Source: Symsagittifera roscoffensis (Eukaryota > Xenacoelomorpha > Acoela > Convolutidae). From it: a stretch of 64,000 nucleotides of DNA. Location: the NCBI RefSeq assembly GCF_963678635.1, contig NC_087062.1:67563415-67627414 (forward strand), written 5' to 3'. Made by a program: the position numbers and the translations under genes. How positions within the stretch are numbered: position 1 is the stretch's first letter; each line of letters opens with the position of its first letter. A model generated the notes under the pieces. That model saw only the letters and a list, made by a program, of their open reading frames with translations, made no database searches and was not told the DNA's origin. This document shows positions 49,753-61,139 of this stretch, piece after piece.

Positions 49753-50673
49753 TGTAACATTCGCCCGGAAGATACATATCGACGGATAACAAAACTAAGT
49801 CTTAAGACGACTGGCTAGCGTCTAAACAGAGCTTTGCATGTTTTTCACCGTCTCTACCAAGCCAGTACTTTTCGGTGGTCTTTCTTACATCAGGCTGACA
49901 AAAACGTTACTGTTCTCCGGCTTCGACCAGAACGCTCAAATTAACTAGATTACATGCAAAAATAGTGAGCTCATGGCTGGGTCTCAGTATCCCCAGACCA
50001 CGAGGTCACTCCTAAAAACAGGGCTACTACTTATTATATTACTATTGTTTTTGTTCAGTAGATAAAAATCATCATCTCCATCGAAGATGGATCAACCCTT
50101 TCCCCCCTACTTCTAGCTCCTCATTCTTGTCAAAACGAATTAAGATCTTAATTAAATTCAAGTCAGGACATGACGGATGCTAAAATTCAATATAAGTTCA
50201 TAAAAGTCCACGTCCCGAGACCCTTCCGGATTCTTGAATCCGGTGAATCAAGCTTCTTAATATCCAGTTCACAATAACTCGGAAGGCTGGGTTTTACCCT
50301 TCACCGTTGCTCGCAACGGCCTTGCAACTATTGTAACAGCACAATAGTTGCAACTCGGAACGTCCTCTGCTGTTCGATAGTTCGTTGTTGTTTTTTTAGT
50401 CTCGATTTCGTACTGTTCGTAATCGCAGATAAAGTTGTTCTGTTTTTTCTTGCTCCTTTTGCTAAAAATGGCCGTTTCTGACGTTTCTCAGAAATATGAC
50501 GTCATAATTCGAATTTTTAAAAATTAGAATTCCAGAATCTTCTAGCCTTCACCGTTTGGCTAATCGTTCAAACAACGTCCCTATCCGCTCCAAATCGCCA
50601 ATTCGGAAGGCTTGCTGTTAAAATACCGAATTCTGCAGAGACTGCATTTTGGCCATTCTGGTCGAATGTCACA
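49753..50673 (-). repeat. 5' LTR (921 bp)
   Basis: Same length as 31045-31965 and no differences found by reading. It holds the element's promoter (U3 at the 50673 side), the CRE palindrome at 50497-50504 and the three hairpins at 50226-50353. Confidence 0.97.
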
Positions 50674-50676
50674 AGT
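50674..50676. other. Target-site duplication, right (AGT)
   Basis: AGT follows the CACA end of the 5' LTR and repeats the AGT at 31042-31044. The following TTGAGTTGGTA continues the sequence of the empty site in copy B. Confidence 0.75.
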
Positions 50677-53600
50677 TTGAGTTGGTAAGACGGTAGTTTT
50701 TGAGATAAAAAAAATTTTTGGTGCCCAATTTTGCGGATACAGCAGTGTTGAAGATTCCAATCTTTTTCTCGATCAAAAACTAATCAATTGGTAACACCAG
50801 CGCGACGTTTAAAAAAATTGTTGAAATGAAGATTGATTACAGAGGTAAGTTATTATTTTACAGCATCTTATTTAATTTACTACATAATCTTTTACAAATT
50901 TAGAGGTTTAGTATGTTTTCCACCACATTCAACTTCCCGTTTAGGGTATAACAGCTCAGTCTTTTTTTAAATTTGTTCATAAGTTGCAACTGCATGGTTA
51001 ATCGTTGAAAATCTTATATTAGTTGACTTAAAATTCACTGCCTTATCCAGTAATTGTCAATAATTTGCCATCGAGCCATCTCCAGAGTCATTTAATGCGC
51101 GTTTGTTCAGTCCTTTACTGCTAAACTTATACTTTTTACTTTTTGTTATCGTAACAGCAATAAGTTTGACTACACAAGTGCATGTGAACAAAATCTTTCA
51201 GTGCATGTGAACTCTTCCTTCATCAACCCTGGTTCTCGTTGTCACGTTTTTATGTTTTCAGCAGCATACGCGGAGGAAAAAGTTGTTTTTCGTTTCTGCT
51301 CTAAACTCGTCATGACGGTCCTTTTTTCGCTTTTCAATCCATTCTGCTCGCTTGCTGGGAAGGAAACAATCAAATGAATTTTTTTATCACGAAGCGAAAT
51401 AAAGAGAATCAGTGTTTATTCCGAGTTTCTTGAATTTTTTGATGTCGCAAAAATTAACAAAAAAGTTATCATACAGTTTCAACTTTCTCATTTTGGCATA
51501 CTGTAGTATAAAAACCCTACTATAATTGATTCGCATTGTTCTATAGTCATTCCTTTCTGCTCGCTCGCTGGAAAGGATACAATCATATAGATTTGTTTCT
51601 CCCAAAGCAAAATAGTGATAATCAGTGTCCACTTCGACTAAGCTCTACTTTATACAAAAGTTTAGCAACAGTTTGAGTCTCTTGAAGAATTGTTTATTGA
51701 TAGTTTTATGGTTTTTTTTTGTTTTCAAGATATTTTTTCACTGTACATTTTGATCTGTCTAGTATTTGATAGCCATAGGAACTATTTCGTAGCAGTTTCA
51801 TTAACTTGGCTACCACACCAGATAATGGATTCTCATCCACGGCTCGATTGAGAAATTTTTGTAACTGTCAGCCAAGATTCAAGTAGAAGTTGAAAAGTGG
51901 TGTTATAATTGTTCCATGGTTGTAATAACCAACACTGAAGCAAACATTTTGTTCTAAGATCCTGTAATGTAGTAAATCTCAGCTTTGCATTGATCTCTGG
52001 TCGCTTGAAAAAAATATGACCTGACCAAGCTTTCAAATGTACGAACTCGATTATGCCTTGTCTTGAATTTTTTTTATTTCTTCATTGTAGTCCCATCTCG
52101 TATACAAACCTGTGGACATATCCTGACACATAGAATCAAGATAGAGTTGACTAGCATCAATCCCAACGACTGATTTACACAGATTAATTAATTTTCGAAA
52201 AAATGTCTCGTTTGCTACTGTTTTCCTTGTGAAAACAATTGAGGGTCCATCGGTCAAATTTTCATGTAATTTTCAAGCAAGTGACTAGAACTCGAGAAGA
52301 ATGGTTACAACTTGTCTTTGTATTGAATTGTCTTCACAGATTTTTGCAAGATTCGGTAGTTTACATCCGAGCTTTAACATGTCTTTTCTTTTGATATGAT
52401 AAAATTCAATCTTTTTCTGAATAATTTTAAGGGTATGAACAACATCTTTGTGAGTATACCACTGTAGAAAATTGCAAAATTATGACATATTTTCCTACTC
52501 CCAGATAGATTTTAGATAATTGTAGATTTCTAGGCCTGTAGAAGGTTTGTTTTTGGGAAGCGAGTTTTGTTGGAAGCTTCTGATAGTCATTAAACTCTTT
52601 ATCGAGAGTGTTACTGTTTTTAAACTTACTGTAAAAGTCATCATACGACGGTAGCTATTGTTCATCAAGTTTGTTGGAAGTATCAAACCACTCGTATGGA
52701 AAGTATCTATTAATCTCACCGGGCTTGATAGGTTTTAGAAGGGACTCTCAAGTAGTAGCTCATTCAAAAAACTTCATAACGTCCAGAAGCTGAATGTCTT
52801 CAAATTTGAAGGAAACAAAGTCGTTGGCTTTCTTGATGACTGAAGGTTCGGTTTTCTTTTCGTTGAAGAGGAAGGGATTGAGGTATGACTCAGAGAGGTT
52901 CATATCATACCGGACACTGTTGAATCCAAATACTGGTAGAGCATTGGTGTATCTCTCTAGATGTTGCATCAAATCAATCAATTCATTTTCTCGAATTCTG
53001 AGAAAATGAGTGGATGCGTCTGTTTCTTCATCATCCTCAAAACATTCATCTTCGTACTCTCTTGTTTCCTTTTTTATTGAAACTGACCCGTTTGTTGAGG
53101 ACGCTAAAAACCATGTGCAACCGCTTTTTGATGTGGTTGTTAATTTCCTGAAGCTTTAATCGGAATTTGGTTTTATTTTTTTCCGCCAACATTTTCAGGT
53201 TTGCAACAAAGTCATTAACGAGGGATTGCGAAACTTTATCACACAAAATATGGATTTGTCAGGTAATTGGAGGAAATGGACACTGGGTTCATGCTTCCCG
53301 AACCACTTTGATTTGATCTTTGCAACAAATAATGGTTGAAGTGATGAGACCTTTTGAAAATGTATCGAAAATTGGACATCGAAAGCATTTGACAAGATGT
53401 CGATATTATGAACGAAAAAAATTTAGTTGTTATATCGTAGAAGCTCTAATGTATTATCGTTTTTACTGATATTTCTCCGAGCTAATTCTAATACGAAGTC
53501 TACCATATTTTTATCGTAGATCTTCATCTTCAACTATTGGCAGAGTATCCATCGAGTTTCCACAAAACTGTTTTGAATCACATCCTGATTTTCAAGAGAA

Positions 53601-54084
53601 TTATGAAATATCTTCAGAAAGACAAGATAATCCAAGCAAATGAACTTCAAAGAATCGAAACAAATACAAATTGTTATTGTAGGGTCGTTTTGTGTTTTGA
53701 TCCGAAACCAAAGAATTAACATAGTAATTCCTCAGAAGAGGTTCAGGAATTGCTGAATCTGGACATATCATGGGTACGTGTTTGAGTAAGGCGGCAAAAT
53801 TGTTAAGACTAGTAACCAACTTGAATCACCATTTTGTTTTTTGTCTCTTTTGTGTGCAAACATTAAGGATATCTTGTTTATTGAACTGGTTCTAAATACT
53901 CGTCGAGTGTGCTTTAAAACAGAGCAGCATAGATTTATCCAAAATTGTGTCATTTTCAAGAGTTTAGAAATAACGATATTCAACAAATTCTATATTATAA
54001 AACACAAATCCCCAGGCAACGTTGATTTTGCTGCAAAATCAAGTTTTTCAAAGACTTGATCCAGTTTATAAAATCTAGATAAGA
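50674..54084. repeat. Segmental duplication copy A, right part
   Basis: Matches 60552-63994 at high identity. Copy A lacks about 60 bp present in copy B at 61728-61790, and has about 30 bp near 52065-52090 that copy B lacks. Homology ends at CTAGATAAGA; beyond it copy A continues within the polymerase relic. Confidence 0.9.
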
Positions 54085-54260
54085 ATCTAGTTTGGAGAGC
54101 TGAAAAGTGAAATGCTTGTGGCGTCCATTTTTTTTCTCGGTATCTCTCAAGAAGCGTTGACAGGCCTTCAACCCATCTCGTAGATGATCACTATTCTCAT
54201 CGTTTTTTAAGACCTTATTCAAATCAGCAACCGAATCACTCGTTTTCCTCGCTCTCAAGC
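51270..54260 (-). pseudogene. Protein-primed DNA polymerase B (Polinton/Maverick type), decayed, copy A
   Basis: Fragments in several minus-strand frames read in N-to-C order: SDSVADLNKV and ACQRFLRDTEKKNGRHKHF (54250-54080); the exonuclease motif ALPVFGFNSVRYDMNL (about 52940); motif A-like VVGIDASQLYLDSMCQDM (about 52160); and motif C-like GINTDSLYFAS (about 51390), in which the first Asp of DTDS is Asn. This is the DNA_pol_B_2 signature of Polintons/Mavericks and related viruses. Motif B (NSSYGYQILDRSKHTVKKYL) reads best in copy B. Many stops and shifts make it non-functional. Confidence 0.8.
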
Positions 54261-55925
54261 CGTGATCTTTTATGCGCTGTTGTTAAAGTGATTGATAGCT
54301 TGGGAATTCTATCTCACACCATGCACACTTTGTTGACTTTGGGGTTGACTTACGTGCATCTTATTCGTATGGAAATTCATTTCTTGCTGGTTTCAAGTTC
54401 AATAATATATTTCTGGACAAAAAATAAATCCTCGCACACAACTTTTTTTCGATATCTGGCAGCAAACATTCATCTTATCTCAGTCCTCGCAGTTCATTTT
54501 CTCATTCTTGTTGAGGGAAGACATCTGAAAAAAGTGGGAGATTTGTCATGCACTAAAAAATGACATCCCAATCCAAGTGTGGTACATGGTGGAGGTGATG
54601 CGAAGAGATTTCAACGCACATCAAATGGTTCAACTAACCGTCACAAAGAAACAAATTCAAAGCAGGCAAATGATGACGAAAGTGGGAGTGAGCTACCCCG
54701 AGATACTTGACTCTAAATATGCGGCTCAACCAGCCAACGACTTCCTCTTTTCTTAGGCGGAGGAGGTGGTATCAGACGAAGATGAGGGGTTCACGCAAAG
54801 CAATGTCTCAAAACACCCCACCAAAACAACCACCAGCGATGGAACTTCGATCAGCTCTGCGTTCTATAGAGAACCTCCAGAACTTATCTGCTACTCGACA
54901 GCTCTTTGATTTATGATTTTTGTAGAAAAAAATGTTGCTTGTCATTTATTTCATCTTTTGTTTTTATTATCTTTTTCAAATTTCTTTTAACTGTGAGAAT
55001 TTTTTCCAAAAACGCTGAACCAGCAGTATGAATGGAAGCCGGTTTCTGATTCGAAAATGAATGGCCTTTGAGTTTTTTGTGCAATAGTGTTTCTTGCAAT
55101 ACTTGGCATTCTTTTCGCTCCTTTCCATTGCAAGTTGTCATGTACAGCGCCATTAGGATGGTTAAAATTTTCACCAATAACATAAGGATTTGTACAGAGT
55201 GTAAAGGCAACCAATAATTTGAAATGTGAAACAAAATTTACCCAATCGTTGCAAAATTTGACGAAAGATGAATCAATCAGAATTTTGTAGAATTTAAAAT
55301 TTTCTAAAGAACAATAGGTAAGAGATGTGGGTAGAGACACACTAATCTTGCGTTACTCTATATTTTCGTAAGAATTCGTAAAAATTACTGGAGACGGAAA
55401 TAAACATCAATTTTTTACAGTAATCTGAAAAAAAAATCGGAGAAGAGCTTGACCTATAGCAGCAGCCATCTGGAAGAAAGGTTTTTGCTTAGACTTACAG
55501 ATTTTTATAGGAGCAGTAACACTTACACGTTTTCCATTTATGGAAACTTTTTACAAACATTCCATATTTTAGTTTGACTCATACTGTTTAATTCCTTTTT
55601 CATTTAATATCATAATCAGTTCTCTCATTTCTTCTGATCTGGTCAATTTTCTTTTCTATTCAAAATGTACTAGAGAAAGGCCGCTAGTCCCAATTAAAAT
55701 GAAAATTCCAAAAATCAAACAAAAACTGGGAGATTTGCTTGGTCCCAAAACTCATACAGGGGGAAAATTACTCTGATCCCTGTTTCCAACTATTCAAGAA
55801 AATTGAGTCTTTCTTGGTGAAAAAGAAGGAGTAGAGATCTCTGTAATTAAAAGTACTGTTAATCACAATGCTAAAAGTTTTCGACTCGTTTCTATATAGA
55901 ACCCACTTTTGATAAAGAATCAACT

Positions 55926-56174
55926 ATGGATCACGAGTTTGCCAACTGCAACAAAGTGTATGACGTAGCGACTTACAATAAAAGACAATTTTGTGTCATG
56001 ATCAAGAAGTACAATGTTAACAAATCTCCCATCATTCAGATTCGACTCTTCACTGCAAAAGAGAATGAAGCAAAGAAACAAGTTGCATATGTCAACTATA
56101 CTTTGAACAAATTCAAAGAACTGTACCAAATTTCGGGAGAATTTATATTTGCTGAGAACTGTAATTTACAATAA
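55926..56174 (+). CDS. Small ORF, 82 residues, unknown
   Basis: MDHEFANCNKVYDVATYN to the stop after EFIFAENCNLQ. It is compact, Lys- and Asn-rich, without a membrane segment or recognised motif. It could be a surviving small ORF of the Polinton-like relic around it or chance; I have no homology to support a function. Confidence 0.3.
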   Translation: MDHEFANCNKVYDVATYNKRQFCVMIKKYNVNKSPIIQIRLFTAKENEAKKQVAYVNYTLNKFKELYQISGEFIFAENCNLQ

Positions 56175-58009
56175 AATGTTTTTTTTAATGTTTTTTGTCT
56201 TAAAATTTGAGTGCTTATTCTCCAAAATCATTTATTGGGTTTTCAAAAAATTTAACCCTAAATCTTCACAATAACTTTTTCATTTTGTTTTACAAGAAAA
56301 ATCCAAAAAAAATCCATAACTGTTATAGAATCACAAAATTTACCAAACTTGCAAATTTGGACTTAGACTCACAAACATCCCATTTGAGTGGACTCTGCAT
56401 AAGAGTTGAAGAAAAGTCTTCATAGAATACTGATCCGATAAAACAAAAACAAATATTATAGAGCAGTGGAATAGCGTAGAAAAGGAAATAATTAATATTT
56501 ACAACTACAAAGGGAAGAATATGATAAATTGCTCGATACACTTTCCTTATTACCAGGTTATGAAAAAAAATCTAAAAAACTTATACTATTCTCTATGAAT
56601 GTACTGTAGAAATTGAACGTATACCAATTGACGAATTTGAAAGAATTTTCTAGAATTTTTGAGTTTATAAAGAAAGAGTTTTCGTCAAATACAAAAAGAA
56701 AAAAATTATAACTTTGTACCTGTATTTGTGTGGATCCGGTAATAAATTTGAAAAAAATGGACCAAAATTTTCCTTTTGGAGGTTTAATTGGATTGTTAAT
56801 TTCCTGTATGGAATTTTTTTGCAAACTCAAAATCTCTAGACTTCATGCAATTCTTCATGACTCTGCTGGATCTGTGAATTCTAATACAAAAAAGGAGCTG
56901 GAATTTAATATGTTGCCTCTAGTCTTCTCAGTTCATGTATTCTTGGTCACGTGACTAGATTACCATTCTGTTTATATGTTAATATTTTTGTTTCATCAGT
57001 ATATCCTGAGAAAACAGTTAACATAATGAGTCTGGTTGTTTGGTATTTTGACTGTTTTGAAAACGAAATAGTAAAAGAATTAGGAGTTTGTAAGGATTGA
57101 CAAACTGTACAAATTTTCTTTTTCCTCCCAAAAAAATTAAAGCAAGATACCAATCTTCTGGGAATGAGTTGGAGCAGCGGTTGCAAAAAATATACTGAAC
57201 TTGAAAATATTGAAAAATCTGGTAATCTCTGAAACGGAGTTTTTGCAAAATAAAATTAAAAAAAAAGTAAAAGTCTGTCAGAAATTCTGGAGACAATAGT
57301 TACAAATTTGGATGACTAGAGTTTGATTTTTAAAGATGAAGAATACGAGTGGAGTTGCGGCAACTTTCAAGTACTTCATGCAAAAACTTTTCACTGTGCA
57401 GAAAGAACAGCATTCGCATACGCACATGGACTCGATGTTTTATAACAAAATATAAATCACTTTGATTGGTTGGAAATTGTTACTTTTCAACCAGCATTTA
57501 ACAAAACGTTTTATATTCCTCAACATTATCAACCTCTCCATAGTAAAATGCAGAAAAAAAACCCTAATTTACCCAAGGAGTAGATTTTGACGTGAGTGAA
57601 AAACGTCCCAATAACGGAACTAAGTGTCTACATAAATTTGATAATTCTTGTGAAAACCATTCATTTGTGAAAATTGTCACTGCTGGAAAATTAGGAATCT
57701 GAACTCAATATACATCAATTACAATTTCTTTCATTAAAGCAAGTTGGGAAGAGATGAAGAGTTAAAAAGCATGCACGTAGTCTTGTTAAAGTTACCGAGA
57801 CATGTTTTTAAAATCAATACATTAAGTCAAAAACTAGGGCTATGATCTCAATTGAAAGAATGTTATCAAGATGCAACAGCAGTTCCTTATGGTCATTTAT
57901 TAAATGATTCAACCCAAAACAGTTGATTCCTTTAGATATTGCTTTTATAGTGGTTCTGTTCTAACAAAATTTTATTTACCAGCCGGAGGAGAGACAAAAT
58001 TTCTGGACG

Positions 58010-58204
58010 ATGAAAACACAATATGTCTCTTATCTCCCAAAGTTTCAAACACTTTCCCCAAGGATTCGAAAACAATCCATTCTCAATTGTCCAAAAGATT
58101 TCATACAGTTTCTGAGCGAGTGTTTGGTAAACCTTTCAAAAATACAGCTTCAAAACCTTAGGAAAGAAGATGTATTAAATAATAGAAAAAAAATTCAGTA
58201 TTAA
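58010..58204 (+). pseudogene. Fragment of a small Polinton-associated ORF
   Basis: Reads YLPKFQTLSPRIRKQSILNC, then FIQFLSECLVNL, then a basic end. I recall short ORFs with a LPKFRxLxPRxRKxLL...CPxEFIxFLxECxxNLL pattern beside protein-primed polymerases in Polinton/adintovirus-like elements, which fits the adjacent polymerase relics. From memory only. Confidence 0.4.
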
Positions 58205-58222
58205 CGCAAAAAAGAATTCCTC

Positions 58223-60372
58223 TACGTATCAAAAGCAGCCCAGTGCTGAAAAGAAAGATGAACATGGCACCGAACGTCAAGCGCAAAATTCACAATTTGT
58301 CTAATAAAAAACTGAAAGTGCGGATTTTTATTAAAATGGGGCTATGAGGCGACTGACAGCTTCTGAAAAAAACAGACATCAGACCAGCAAAGATTCGGAG
58401 TCATCAGGTTGAGCAGGCTTGCCAGTCAATCGTACACCAGTAAGTGATTTGAAAATCGAAAGAAGTTTGGACATGAAAGTTGAAAGAATATCAGGATGAG
58501 ATCTTTCTACAGAATCAGAGAAGCAATATCATTCAGAAAACTAGAATGGAATGGAGAGTGTAGTTCGTTGAAACCAAACCAGGCTCTGAGTCGGATAGGT
58601 TTTTGATCCAGGGATGAAACATATCCGGATGTCGGATTAAGGAAGGGATACTTACTCAAAAAAGCCCGGTGAGTCAGTAAAAGAACGCTCTTAGAATGAG
58701 ATTTTGCCCGGGAACTCAAAAACCAAAAGGCTGAAACCTTGAGAAATACGTCTGAGACTACTTCTAACTCCAATATATCCAAAGTAGCAAAACTTCGTCA
58801 TTAGTGTAAGCAGAGTGGATTAGATAGGGAATTATAGGAAAACCTTGATCGAGACAGATATACCACATATGAGGTGGGTACTGTGAAGTATCAAGCTGCA
58901 GATAAGATCTTTATATCGAAGTATCTGACTAGGCTGCTCCCACATGCTACTGTCGTCCGCACAATTCTGAAACTATCAGAACAAGAGATAACACAACTGA
59001 TGAAAATGGGGTGTGTCAAAACTATGGACGATGCATAGGCTCCTGAGAAAATCAATGGACTGCTGCATGCAATGAAAACTTAATTAACGCGACATATCGA
59101 CTATCAGATCCAATATGGGCTCATTGAATAGATACAAAAAGGAGCAATTTCAAAAAAAATGGAATCATATTGGAGCACCCAACAAAATTAGAAAACAAAA
59201 TTTATATGATAAGCAAACATTTTTATGTGAAGAAAAGAGTAGTTAAACTTTGAAAAGTTGGAGTTGTGGCCAGCAAACGGAAAATGAAAGAGAAAAACCT
59301 ATTCAAATATAGTATGCATACTATTGCCACAGTTGGAATACGTTGCCACAATTATACCAAACAGATTGCTATTTGGCTCATAAAAAAAAAACATTTCCGA
59401 CAAAAATCTAGAAAACGAAGGAAAAAGACAGCTCCGCAATTCTTCGTCCGCGACGTCATAAAGATGCAAGGATGACTAAATGATATGTGCAGAAGGAACA
59501 CGCAGCCGGCACGAGTGATACAATAGCGTTTCGGCAGAAGAACACTCTTGGGTCTGACTGGAAAAAACTCCCCGAAAGGAACCATAAATTCGCTAAAATT
59601 TGGCGTGGCTTATTCAAAATCAACTTTGTAAACAAAACTGGCTGCTTTGATTGGTTGAGCAATGTAAGTGCTAATCTGATGACAATAGTAAGCCACGCAT
59701 TGCTTCGTCGGATGAATGACGCATTCCAGCAGACATGCATCGAAATGATTACATGATCCTTGTAATGAAAGTATATAAAATCACGATGATGGATTTGTCG
59801 TTGAAAAAAGGTGCTAAATGATGTACTGGAAACAGTTGATCGCCTCAATGAGATAAATATTGCATACGAATTTGCATTGGCCGATGACAAGAAGACCGCT
59901 GGAGTTTGAACGAGAAACTGAAAAAAGAAACGATCAATATTTAACGCACTCAAGGGTACTTCAATGGCTCTGTGGCCTCCTACTGAACCCCCAAAGGAAA
60001 CTTTTCTGCTCATCCAAAATATCACCCAAACTAACAATAAAAACATCAGCCATGATATCAGTGCATCCAACGGGTCGCTCTAGATGGACCTCTATGCATA
60101 GCTGATTCCAATCGCGATCTGCTTCGTCATAGGCAATCGACAGGGACGACAAAGAATTTTTGGTCCGAGAATTGACGCTAAGGCTCACCCATCTCAAAAA
60201 ATTGACTATGAAACGGTTAAAATTGGCGACGGAAACAGAATAAATAAAGACAAAGGGAGACAACCTTAAGCATTTTGACGTCCTGTATCCATACTCGAAC
60301 AAAATAATTGTCAGTGACATTGACCTTTCACGAAGGAAACGCACATACGCCTTCGTTACAACCGCGGATGTG
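58223..60372 (+). pseudogene. Decayed Gypsy pol fragment in copy B
   Basis: The duplicate of 28714-30880. It keeps the same stops and shifts and the same C-terminal extension (LVRELTLRLTHLKK near 60150, YPYSNKIIVSDIDL near 60290). The shared lesions show that decay preceded duplication. Confidence 0.8.
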
Positions 60373-60551
60373 AGCTTTAAGGAGGGGAGATAGCAGTAAT
60401 ATAAGTCGGGTAGATTCAGCAGGAGGGGGCAGGGGTTGGGGGGTATAAATTCCCATGTATTAAGATAGCATATAGACTACCCGGTCTCGAACCTGTGTAT
60501 TAACATAGGAAATAGATTTTCCAATAAATTAAGGCAGGTTAAAGGTTTCAG

Positions 60552-60554
60552 AGT
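60552..60554. other. Empty integration site of the LTR element
   Basis: TTTCAGAGTTTGAGTTGGTA runs uninterrupted here. The left flank of the insertion ends TTTCAGAGT and the right flank begins AGTTTGAG, so AGT was duplicated on integration. Confidence 0.85.
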
Positions 60555-61139
60555 TTGAGTTGGTAGGATGGTAGTTTTTGAGATAAAAAAATTTTTGGTG
60601 CCCAATTTTGCGGATACAGCAGTGTTGAAGATTCTAATCTTTTTCTCGATCAAAAACTAATCAATTGGTAACACCAGCGCGACTTTTAAAAAAAATTGTT
60701 TAAATGAAGATTGATTACAGAGGTAAGTTAATATTTTACAGCATCTTATTTAATTTACTACATAATCTTTTACAAATTTAGAGGTTTAGTATGTTTTCCA
60801 CCACATTCAACTTCCCGTTTAGGGTATAAAAGCTCAGTCTTTTTTAAATTTGTTCATAAGTTGCAACTGCATGGTTAATCGTTGTAAATCTTATATAAGT
60901 TGACTTAAAATTCACTGTCTTATCCAGTAATTGTCAATAATTTGCCATCGAGCCATCTCCAGAGTCATTTAATGCGCGTTTGTTCAGTCCTTTACTGCTA
61001 AACTTATACTTTTTCCTTTTTGTTATCGTAACAGCAATAAAAATGACTATACGAGTGCATCTGAACAAAATCTTTCAGTGCATCTGAACTCTTCCTTCAT
61101 CAACCCTGGTTCTCCTTGTCACGTTTTTATGTTTTCAGC

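Larger units (their letters stand above)
31045..50673 (-). mobile_element. Intact 19.6-kb Ty3/Gypsy-type LTR retrotransposon
   Basis: Order in the sense (minus) direction: 5' LTR 50673-49753, primer-binding site, 3-kb leader, 3200-codon gag-pol ORF, 1368-codon second ORF, polypurine tract, 3' LTR 31965-31045. The two 921-bp LTRs look identical in a side-by-side reading, both long ORFs are open, and a short target-site duplication flanks the element. I therefore read it as a very recent, potentially active insertion. At 19.6 kb it is far larger than the 5-10 kb usual for Gypsy elements. It inserted just past the end of an older, opposite-facing relative, inside a segmental duplication whose other copy lacks it. 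Its ORFs are visibly richer in GC than the flanks. Confidence 0.95.
54085..58222. other. Spacer between duplicate copies, probably Polinton-derived fragments
   Basis: The left end continues the polymerase N-terminus. A broken plus-strand frame at 54570-54910 includes YPEILDSKYAAQPANDFLFS, then an in-frame stop and an acidic continuation. Minus-strand frames at 54911-55340 overlap with a frameshift (NPYVIGENFNHPNGAVHDNL) and are unassigned. An 82-codon frame at 55926-56174 (plus) is unassigned. The rest, including 56200-57900, is AT-rich with no recognised gene. Confidence 0.5.
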
